DNA of 64,000 nucleotides from Patiria pectinifera (Eukaryota > Echinodermata > Asteroidea > Valvatida > Asterinidae): the NCBI GenBank assembly GCA_029964075.1, contig CM057135.1, forward strand, positions 310,001 to 374,000, given 5' to 3'. The notes under the pieces are model-generated. The model saw only the letters and a program-made list of their open reading frames with translations. It did no database searches and was not told the origin of the DNA. This document shows, one piece after another, positions 20,974-29,061 of the stretch. Within the stretch, counting starts at the first letter, position 1, and each line of letters opens with the position of its first letter. Both the position numbers and the translations under genes were made by a program.

Positions 20974-22370
20974 TTATCGCATTGCCTCATAAGCTAAAAT
21001 ACCCATGCCAACGATAGCTAATATTCCTACCGTCAACGATAATTTTTCGTCTTGGTGAGTTTGTAGTTTCGTGGGCTCCTTTGTTAAAACTGTAGGTGCT
21101 GGTGTTGGTGAGGGTGTTGGTGCTGGTGTTGGTGAGGGTGTTGGTGCTGGTGTTGGTGAGGGTGCTGGTGTAGGTGCAGGTGTTGGTGATACAACATCGT
21201 TCTTCATAGGCTCTGGGGGTGTTGGTGGCGCGACGTCATCGGTGTCATCAAAAGAGTCGTCCGGTTGAGGTTGTGAGTTTAAATCTGGCACCAAACCAGT
21301 GTTCATACTCTAGGTAGCGATTTGAAGATTGTTGTTATAGCCGTCGTGCGTTCCAACCCTCAAGTTCATATCCGATGGAATTAAATACAACCCCGGTTTC
21401 ACGACAAAATTTAAAGGCGTTCTGGCATACTGCAAAGAGTCTTGAAATTGATCGATACTCGTTTCCATGTCGTCCGCTGCATTGATGATATCTTCAACGA
21501 TGACGTTAAATTGTCTCTGAGCGTCTAATCCGGTTCCCGGTGATAATACGCTCGTTTTTGTTTGAGCCTGCGCACCGAGTAAAGCGTACACGTAAGATCT
21601 GATCGATTCGTTGATCTTTACGATTGCCGCGGAGGTAAACGAACTCTTGGCGGGTATAAAATCTAACCAAGCCTTTTGTACCGATTCGTTTTGTTCGATG
21701 TAAATAACCGTCCAAGGAACGTAACTGCTTCCACTCTTTTTAGGACTGTCTAGACCGTGGTAGCCACAAACTTGCCTTTATTAAAGATATATGAGGTACC
21801 TAAACCGTTAGAATTTGTGTCTCTCGTCTGTTTAAAAGACTTGTTTTGATCTATGCCAAACAACAAACAGGTATCGGTAAATGCTCTGTGATTATAACTG
21901 TTGTCTAGAGCGTTAAATGCGTCATCTCCCGGTAAAGGAGCGGCAAAGTCGTACAGGATCTTTCTAACCGTAAAATATAAATGAAAGTTAAAGATGGCCC
22001 AAACGTAACGGTTGCTCGCGTTGAAAAGATCGAATCCAATACCGCAGCCCGTAGTAGCGCAGTAGATCGCAAAATTTAACTGATTTTGATAAAACGACAT
22101 GGGGTGTGATTTCCAACGATCTACATCCTCGTCCGTCTCAACGTGAGGCAATTTGTAGTCCGAGGTTAAGTCGGGAAACATGGTTAAAAACCCGTTGGTA
22201 TTATTAACTATGACCTCCAGTTCACTGGGTTAAGTGCTGTTTAAAAACTTTGCTTGGGATGCAACTTGATGCTTTGGCTCGGTTGCCTTGGCTACATTTT
22301 GATTTACTTGTTTCGTTACCTGATCAGCTATCGATTGTATCTGCTTTTTTAACAACTTAAAATCACTCAT
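20974..22370 (-). pseudogene. Large conserved unknown protein with C-terminal TM (A2), broken
   Basis: ATG at 22370 (AAAATAATG context), about 465 codons in two frames. Lesions are a stop near 22230, a frameshift near 21750 and a TAG at 21307-21309 where A1 has Gln. Recognisable blocks include LTSDYKLP, CATTGCGIGFDL and ALLGAQAQTKTSVL. The tail is a PTPAPT repeat followed by a membrane segment (VGILAIVGMGILAYEAMR). The gene is shared by A1 (50565 to 49505). Its size and conservation suggest a structural virion protein; function is unknown. Confidence 0.7.
21095..21190 (+). repeat. GGTGTTGGTGCT-type minisatellite inside a coding region
   Basis: Repeats of GGTGTTGGTGAGGGTGTTGG and variants encode the PTPAPTPSP tract of the minus-strand gene. 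A related tract on the opposite strand (20628-20657) encodes PTPAP repeats in the convergent gene. In A1 a deletion joins these two regions (near 49443). Confidence 0.75.
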
Positions 22371-22411
22371 TATTTTAGTTTTAGTTTTAATATAAAAAGA
22401 CTTTAAAATAA
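22371..22411. promoter_or_regulatory. Divergent promoter for the 22370 (-) and 22412 (+) genes
   Basis: The 41-base interval contains TTTAATATAAAAAGACTTTA, nearly the same as the core of the 15718-15748 interval. The plus-strand start codon sits in AATAAATG. Confidence 0.55.
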
Positions 22412-23577
22412 ATGCATTCGTTTCACTTGTTTCAAAATGAGCAGACGTTTAAATTAGAAGACGTCGTAGATAATTTAAACGGTCAAAAATCTGTACGCGT
22501 AAAAAGGGTAATGTTTAACCCCGGATATTTAATATTTCCAGCGCCACGGAGATTGATTGGTATACGCAAATAGACGGGAGACCAGCTGAAAGACCTGATG
22601 ATGGTAGAGGACACGTAACGCCTGGCACAGTTATGGAAGTAAGAACAGATAGAGATTTTATTGAATCGTTGATACCTGGGGTACCCTACGACTTTTTAAT
22701 TAACGACGAAAATACTTTTAATAGAGTTATAAACGATCTTATAGAAGCGTACGAAGAAGATAGACTAGACTCTGCTTTAGAATCGATCAAAAAAGAAATA
22801 GAACAAATAACTGAAATGGTAAGAAATTTAACCATTAAACAAGAGAGAGAAAAAAAACTAACCCTCACACAACAAGGTACCATTTTCTTTTTAATAACAA
22901 CTTTACATGAAAGAAGAGGCTTTATCAATGAAGGTAAAAAGATAGCGCTAGAATATATCCAAGGTATAATAAGCAAACCTAGGGTTAGACTGATTAGACA
23001 AGCGGGTGTGACAATACGGGGGAGTCTTATCGTGTCTGGTGATAATTTAGATTTTATTTCTCCGAGTCTTTTAGCGCCGTTACCAGCCGGAGTCACCGGT
23101 TCGGTCACCATCCCACCGGGGTGGTACGACGTCGATTGGTTCGATTTCATTTTAAATTATATACCCGGTGTAAGTTTTCGAATATTTAGAGAATCTAAAA
23201 AGGTGACGCTGGTGGTAACCGACGTCAATCTCAAATTGCGCTTAAACAGAGAAGTCTCTCGATTACTTAATTTACCCAAAGGAAGACTGATACCCAAAGT
23301 GGTGTATACGAGGTCTTACGACGTTAATCCGTTTAAATTTTTGTTTATTCGCTGCCCGCAATTAAGTACGAGTGAAAACTTTTTAGATGGTCGTCCTTCT
23401 GACATCTTAAAAATCGTACCCGTGCCTACGCGAGAACCCCAGCCTGATAGAGTCGAAGATTTCAAAAAACTTAAAAACGGTATAATCGACAAACTGACAT
23501 TTTCAATCACAGGTGAAAGGGGACAGATCATCAACAACAAGGGTGTGAGTATAATGATAGAGTTGGAGATCTTTTAA
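22412..23577 (+). pseudogene. Minor capsid / penton-like candidate (A2)
   Basis: The 53-codon frame from ATG 22412 (stop 22571) overlaps the main frame, which is open from 22519 to the stop at 23575-23577. The main frame contains a charged helical region, then a beta-rich C-terminal half (SLLAPLPAGVTGSVTIPPGW, RPSDILKIVPV, then a final strand-rich segment). The C-terminal pattern resembles the single-jelly-roll penton-like proteins of Polintons, but that is inference. A1 (50606-51719) has the same frame offset at the same place, so it is either old or functional (frameshift or alternative start). Confidence 0.55.
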
Positions 23578-23602
23578 TTTTAAAATGTTTTTATATTAAA
23601 AC

Positions 23603-24259
23603 ATGAGTATAGATAGTAAGGCGTTATACCCCGATATTTCTGGAGATGTACTCCGATTAAATAGTAACGAAGAAACAAAAGTATACAGACTTAAAAAGAT
23701 TGAAGAGATTCGATCTTTAATCTTGAAAGAGAGAGACCACCGAGAGCGCACTTATAAAAAAATAAAGAGAGTGATCGACACTATTAACTACGTAGAGCGA
23801 GGAGTTGAAGGATTGGGGTTTATAGCAGGGGCTGTCAGTATTCCCGCTCTCTTGGGTGTTATATCAGCCCCCGTTGGATTGGTGTTAGAAGGAACGTTTA
23901 TGGGCGCTTTTGGTGTAGATATTCTGCTTAAAATCGCGTCTAAGCGATTATCGGCCAAGCTGAAAAAGCACGACCAGATTAAAATATTAGCAGACTCCAA
24001 ACTTAACACGATTGAAGAATACGTATCTCAAGCCATCAACGACGGAGATATATCGCACGAAGAGTTCTTACTGATTACGAGAGAGCTCGCAAAATTTAAC
24101 GAGCTTAAGCAAAAAATTAGAACAAAGACCAGCACAAAGCTTCAAAAAATTAAAAACGATACAGACTTTGAAAAAGAAGTTAAAAAACGGGTAGACGAAC
24201 GGCTGGCAAAAGAAAAAAAATCTCTTATCGAAAAACTTACAAGTTCAAATTCTCGGTAA
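23603..24259 (+). CDS. 218-aa helical protein with central hydrophobic hairpin (A2)
   Basis: An intact frame with a TATATTAAAACATG leader. The N-terminal third is charged and helical, followed by a Gly-rich hydrophobic hairpin (about residues 72-115, GLGFIAGAVSIPALLGVISA) and a long Lys/Glu-rich C-terminal coil ending in a Lys-rich tail. It looks like a membrane-inserting structural protein. I recall similar proteins from other invertebrate Maverick-like loci; function is unknown. No copy is visible in A1, which is truncated before this point. Confidence 0.7.
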   Translation: MSIDSKALYPDISGDVLRLNSNEETKVYRLKKIEEIRSLILKERDHRERTYKKIKRVIDTINYVERGVEGLGFIAGAVSIPALLGVISAPVGLVLEGTFMGAFGVDILLKIASKRLSAKLKKHDQIKILADSKLNTIEEYVSQAINDGDISHEEFLLITRELAKFNELKQKIRTKTSTKLQKIKNDTDFEKEVKKRVDERLAKEKKSLIEKLTSSNSR

Positions 24260-24287
24260 ATAAACATTATGAAAGCGATCCACCGAG

Positions 24288-24779
24288 TTACACCTCTATT
24301 TCACCTGTTAGGGCTATACCCTCGGCCCCGCCTTTATTGTAGTGGTCATCGTATCTTTTTAGTGCTTTATTAAATTGATTTTGAGTCACTTTAAATACAT
24401 CTCTAACTCGTTCTTTGTTCCATCCAACGACGTGATGGTAACACGCCGCTATTAACGACCGTTTTACGCATCCGTTTCCCCTCAATGTTTTGTAATTAAC
24501 GAGCTCGTTATATTTATTGATTGTTTCTTGGATATCTTCTGAGACTTGCTCTGGACAGACAGAAAAAATAAGTTTCTCTACAGTTTTTCTTTTGTTTCCT
24601 TTTAAAGTTGACCAATTGATACGATCTTCTTGCGCATTTTCTGCCGAAAAATCAAAGTAACGTGAAACTATTTCACCGCACGTTTCACAAACTAAAAAAC
24701 CATTCTCGATGATTATATGGTGATCGCACTGATCTGTTTTATTAGATAGCTCGAGGTTTTCACTCTGAAAAAAAGTCAT
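24288..24779 (-). CDS. TFIIB-like transcription factor (A2)
   Basis: An intact 163-codon frame. An N-terminal zinc-ribbon-like pattern (CDHH, then CETCGE about ten residues on) is followed by a helical region. One cyclin-fold-like repeat includes KRSLIAACYHHVVGW and VFKVTQNQFNKALKRY, close to the repeats of TFIIB/archaeal TFB. TFIIB proteins recruit RNA polymerase to TATA/TBP. The protein is shorter than TFIIB (about 300 aa), with one repeat instead of two. It is the last gene before the right TIR and converges on the 23603 gene. TFIIB-like genes occur in giant viruses but are not a standard Polinton gene. Confidence 0.65.
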   Translation of the reverse strand: MTFFQSENLELSNKTDQCDHHIIIENGFLVCETCGEIVSRYFDFSAENAQEDRINWSTLKGNKRKTVEKLIFSVCPEQVSEDIQETINKYNELVNYKTLRGNGCVKRSLIAACYHHVVGWNKERVRDVFKVTQNQFNKALKRYDDHYNKGGAEGIALTGEIEV

Positions 24780-24870
24780 GGATATATCTAATAAAACCGA
24801 TATTATTTTTTAATAATTTTTCAAGTACTCGCCGGTCTGAACATATTACTCTCCATTTTTAAATAAAAAC

Positions 24871-24912
24871 AGCTTCTCTACCTTTTCACAGATAGAGAAG
24901 CTAATTTTTTTT
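24871..24912 (+). terminator. Terminator-like hairpin next to right TIR (A2)
   Basis: A 10-bp perfect stem (AGCTTCTCTA 24871-24880 with 24893-24902), 12-base loop and a following T8 tract. It lies between the start of the TFIIB-like gene and the right TIR, so it would end transcription leaving or entering the element. Confidence 0.5.
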
Positions 24913-25288
24913 GCCCGAGTTTCAAGGTCACGTGGTGGTGACTCACACATTTTTCAAGGTCACGTTGTTTACGCCAAATTCCTATCATGCCTCAACACGT
25001 TTCAAGGTCACGTGGTAGTGACTCACACATTTTTCAAAGTCACGTGGTGGTGACATCACCTCATTTTAGCGACGACAGATTTATTTTTTTAACTCCAGAG
25101 CGACAGGCCCTGACTTGACACACATTTTTCTTTTTTGCTCCCAAACCTGACGTCAGATTTCTAAAACATTTGCCATGGGGGATTCCCCTATATTTTTTCC
25201 TCCAACTATTTTTAGAATCGAGAGCGGCGTGTCCAGACTGGCCGCAGATTTTCCATTTTGATCCGGTGACCCCACCTCCCCTACTACT
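24908..25288 (-). repeat. A2 right terminal inverted repeat
   Basis: Inverse of 10266-10645. It carries TTCAAGGTCACGTGG-type motifs at about 24930, 24953, 25000 and 25034 (the last with AAAGTCA), and ends CTACTACT at 25288. Confidence 0.92.
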
Positions 25289-25594
25289 ACCTCTAATGTC
25301 ATATATCTCATTTCTTGCAGGGTCTGTGGAGTGCAGTATGTAGGTGAGACTAAGAATACGCTCAAGAAGCATTTCTATGCCCACCGGTCAACGGTCAACA
25401 CCAAGAAACTAGACACCCCTGTTGGTCATCACTTCAACCTGCCTAACCACTCCATTTCTGATATGATTTTGCAGGGCATTGAATCTCTTGGCCATCGCAA
25501 GGACTCAGTTCGCCTCAGCAGAGAGAAAGTGTGGATGAATCGTCTTCGAACTATTCAACCACATGGTCTCAACATCCAACTTGGGAATGATTAA
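25289..25594 (+). CDS. PLE GIY-YIG endonuclease domain, C-terminal fragment
   Basis: The frame is open from the A2 boundary to the TAA at 25592-25594. It contains NVIYLISC, then YVGET and a downstream His/Arg region, the hallmark of the GIY-YIG nuclease that ends Penelope-like reverse transcriptases. The N-terminal part of the same frame lies left of A2 (to 10265). The reverse transcriptase domain is absent. Confidence 0.8.
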   Translation, partial: TSNVIYLISCRVCGVQYVGETKNTLKKHFYAHRSTVNTKKLDTPVGHHFNLPNHSISDMILQGIESLGHRKDSVRLSREKVWMNRLRTIQPHGLNIQLGND

Positions 25595-26130
25595 TCCTTT
25601 TCTTCCTCCATTGTCTTCTGTTACAGATAATCCACCTGGTCTTCCTTGTTTGTGTTTACCCATCTTCCCACATCTTTCATCCCTTTCCACCCCCATACTG
25701 TTCCCCCCCCCCCCATAATCATCACTCTCACACTCTTTTGTCCGTTCCCACTCCCTGTGACCTTTGATCCTTCCCCTTTCTGGTCCCTCCCCTGTTTACA
25801 CCAGACCCCTTGTGGTTTGCATCTCCCTTTGTTCCTTTGTTCTCTCATCCACCCTCCCCTGCATCTTTCCACACCTTTCTCACCTAATCCTCCTTTTGTG
25901 TTTCTTCTTTTTTGTGTTTCTTCTTTCAGCCCTGCATGTTTGTGTGCACCCCCATGTTAATGTATGTACCTCTGTCATTTCTGTTTTAGCCTCTGAAGAA
26001 GAACTTGCTAAGTTCGCAACGTCAGGCCACATTAATTTTTAGATCAATACTGATTAATGTGAATCTATCTGCTATAAAGTCCCATATTCCCCTGTCTTTC
26101 TAAATCCTCCCTTTCAAAAAACAGGAGTTT
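25595..26130 (+). other. PLE 3' untranslated region and flank
   Basis: It is pyrimidine-rich and includes a C-run near 25706-25716. A segment near 25990-26041 (CTCTGAAGAAGAACTTGC) resembles the Ser-Glu-Glu-rich 3' tails common in PLEs. No other gene is supported. Confidence 0.45.
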
Positions 26131-26948
26131 CATCCATTTGACGTCGTTAGGCCAGTGCTAAGTGCCTAAATGTGTACACCGTCAGATTCAAAATACAATA
26201 GGCCAGCCAAGATGGCGGCACCCATTTGACATTGTTAAATTGGTGGGATTATGCTTCACAAGTTACTTTTATAAGCAGTCACTGTACTAGTGTTAGGTGC
26301 CGAAAACAAGTATTACTTAGGTAATTACTGTGGCAATAAGACTTTCCTAAACACATGTCTGATTAAAACTTGGTGGAGCACACTATCAAGATTATATGCT
26401 TTCAACCAGTCACTGTGCAGACTGAGTCAAGCCATGGCTGGTGAGGCCGGGATTACAGTTACAATTTTACATGTAGGCCTACATGATGTACACAGGCCTT
26501 AGGCTTAGCTTAGGCAATGGCTATACACAGTTCATTTGCTTTTATCCAAACAAATGCTGGGATTTAGACTCTATTTAACAAACTTACCTTTATTACGCTG
26601 AGGAACAAGTTTTAACATTTGTAGGCCCCGTCCACTGGCCATATTTGATGAGAATTGAAGTAAACTTTAGGCAGCGGAGTGTTAGTGCAGCGCTTATACA
26701 GAAACTGCACGACAACGTGTACGGCGTGTATGTGAGGTGGTATTGTGGCGCGCTCGCCCGTCTATGGATAAGGAATTACACCCACACCAACAAGAGCTGA
26801 CTATCCCACAAAAATATTTAATGACCTTACATGCGCATGAGCGGTTACACGCAAATAAGGGGGGGACTACGTCACGAACGGAGGATTCAAGTCCTAGGCC
26901 TGTCCGTTTGTTGGAAATATACCAACGCTAAAGAAATTACAGTTCACG
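26131..26948. other. No supported gene
   Basis: Mixed-composition DNA between the PLE tail and the Gypsy element. I see no domain or repeat I can name. Confidence 0.3.
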
Positions 26949-28187
26949 TGGCAAGCAACCTAGAGGTGACCAGGGAACCTCAATAAACCTCACTACACAC
27001 GTGTCTTAGAGAACAACAAGAAACAACTCTTTATTCGGTCCAAATACACAAGCTTAAAGTTCAATGAGTGGCCAATAAACCTCGCAGAACAACGTTCCCC
27101 GCTGCTCTAGGTTTATCCCTGTAAAGTAAGCCTTACACAACAATAACCTCTTATTGAACAATGCTTACAACAACCAGCCTAACCAGGCTCTATATAATTA
27201 CCTTCGTTGATTAGCTAGAACGATTATCCCACAGTGGCAAGAACCTCACTGTGCACACCCAGTGCGATCAACAGCAACAAGTTATGAACTGCACACACTG
27301 ATCAAGACTTTACCAGAGTAACCCTCACATGCAACCTAGCATACAGAAATCACTGGGCTCAGGTTACGGAGCGCGGTTTATAACCCCGAGGTGACTCCTG
27401 GCGACAAAGGTCGACAGGCGACAGACAACCCAATTCCCGACCAGGGAATACTGCTGCACATACCACACGAACCTTAGGTCCCCAGTCACCAGCTCAACCC
27501 ACAGCCACCCAGGCTAATTTCCCCTTACAACAAAAGGTCTAGCTTGCTAATGATTACACTAAAGTCTCACCATCCGCCTTCAACAGCACGCCGCGATGTG
27601 CACACTTCCGATAGCAGCGAACGTGCACGAGGTTAACTCAGTAATCGGCAATAATTGCGTTCCGATGTTCACTCAACAGCGTCTGCAGACGAACTGCCTA
27701 CAAATCTCTGACTGCGCGCTATACCCTACGCACGACGTCGGGGAACCAGGTGAGCCAAAAGTAAACTCGCACCAGTCCACCTACTGTTTCGCCACACAGG
27801 GCCTAGCAAAGCTTAGGCCGCCTCGGCCTAAACAGCTTAATAAAATATAGTTAGAAACAGTGTGGACCAATTGTCCTTTATACAAAATAACATAAACCTC
27901 ACACTTCAGGTTTACTTATACAGTAAAAATAGTCCGAGAGGTTCACTAAATAGAAGATACATTTAAAACACATAACACCATAAACCTTATTTAAAATACA
28001 CATGCATAAAAATATAAACTTTATAAAAAACATAACATCCTAAACCTTGTTTAAATACAGGTAGAAAAATACTCTTTTCTCTTTTCTTAATTAGAAGGAT
28101 CACAAGTTGAATTAAGGGATTTTTTTTTTACACCATTGGAATGTTTGATTGGCAAGATTACAGTTTCTGTTCTTGGGGGATGGATGT

Positions 28188-28977
28188 CTAGTCGGCTGGC
28201 TCAACAGTGAACAGGTCCGCATCGACAGGCTGATTGTGCAATTCGACCCGTTCCTCCCGCTGTACGACTTGTCCGTCCAGGTGAACGACCTTGGAATGTC
28301 GTTCCTCCACCAGAGCGATCCTCAGGCGCTTCCCCTTCTTTGCATCCGGGCCGGTCTGTGTCGCCTGATCCTTGACTGCAATCTCCGGGGCTGTCTGCGT
28401 CTCTTGATCCTTTGTGGCCACCTCTGCTTCCACATCACTAAGTCTGCTTAGGGAGGGCAAAGATCCAGGAGAGCTGAGCAGCACAGACCGGGGCTTCCAC
28501 ACTAGAGGGGGGCGAACCGGGGAGAAGGCCACCAACGGTGAGATCGGTGTTGGTGAGAGGGAGAGGACTGGGTGCTGTTGGTCGGCAATGACCTCCTCTG
28601 AAGGTTTACTAGCGGTCGCCGGTGGCCCTGAAGCCTCACCTCTCTGCAGGATCCTCCGCATCACTGATAGTGAATGGGCTGGAGAGGGCATCTTTGGGGC
28701 TGGAGAGGGCACCTGTGGTGCAGCAACGCTCTGTCGTTTAGCCGATCGCTGTGCAGCCTCGCAATCCTGCATCTTCTTAGGGTGACAGAACCGGAAATGC
28801 CTTCGCAAATTATCCTTCCGCTTCTCTTGGAATTCGCAGTGGGGGCAGAAGAAGTACATCTCGGGACCATGGTCATACTTCATGTGTCTCGAGAGGGCCT
28901 GTCGCTTTGAATAGCTGCGGGGACACTCCACACATCGGAACTCCTGGACGCCAGACTTGCTCGCCATACCTCTGAAA
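28188..28977 (-). CDS. C2H2 zinc-finger accessory ORF of Gypsy element
   Basis: The ATG at 28977 is preceded by a good acceptor (TTGTCTCGTTTCAG just upstream), so the ORF is probably expressed from a spliced mRNA in the env position. Two C2H2-type fingers lie near the N-terminus (CVECPRSYSKRQALSRH; CPHCEFQEKRKDNLRRHF), followed by a Ser/Pro-rich disordered region. About 262 codons to the stop at 28188. A DNA- or RNA-binding regulatory role is inferred; host origin of the fingers is possible. Confidence 0.65.
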
Positions 28978-29061
28978 CGAGACAAAACCAAAAATACAAG
29001 AGAACACTGATGAGTACAACTGCAAAAAAAAAAAAACACAACACCTCGAAACCTATCTAGT

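Larger units (their letters stand above)
10266..25288 (+). mobile_element. Polinton family A, copy A2 (both TIRs present)
   Basis: A 15,023-bp element starts AGTAGTAGGGG and ends with the inverse. Inverted repeats of about 375-380 bp (10266-10645 and 24908-25288) differ at only a few positions by eye. It is flanked by ACCTC (10261-10265 and 25289-25293). It encodes PolB, integrase, capsid, ATPase, minor capsid candidate, TFIIB-like protein and small proteins. The 5-bp duplication is one base shorter than the 6 bp usual for Polintons. Near-identical TIRs imply a young insertion, despite many frame breaks. Confidence 0.92.
10162..26041 (+). mobile_element. Penelope-like element fragment, split by Polinton A2
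   Basis: The left piece (about 10162-10265) is open up to the boundary and has the Cys-rich PLE motif region. The right piece (25289-25594) continues with NVIYLISC, then YVGET, the signature of the C-terminal GIY-YIG endonuclease domain. The frame continues correctly across the boundary if one copy of ACCTC is counted. A TGA at 10159-10161 and the absence of a reverse-transcriptase domain show that only the 3' end is present. The tail includes a Ser/Glu-rich segment near 25990-26041. Confidence 0.75.

Noticed and set aside
21071-21268. Plus-strand Gly/Val-rich frame
   Set aside because: Antisense of the PTPAP repeat in the minus-strand gene.
10266-25288. Choosing a 6-bp TSD for A2
   Set aside because: ACCTC matches at five positions; the sixth base differs on either side under every alignment tried.
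25990-26041. Hammerhead ribozyme in the PLE tail
   Set aside because: The CTGAAGAAGAA stretch lacks the conserved hammerhead core and GAAA partner.
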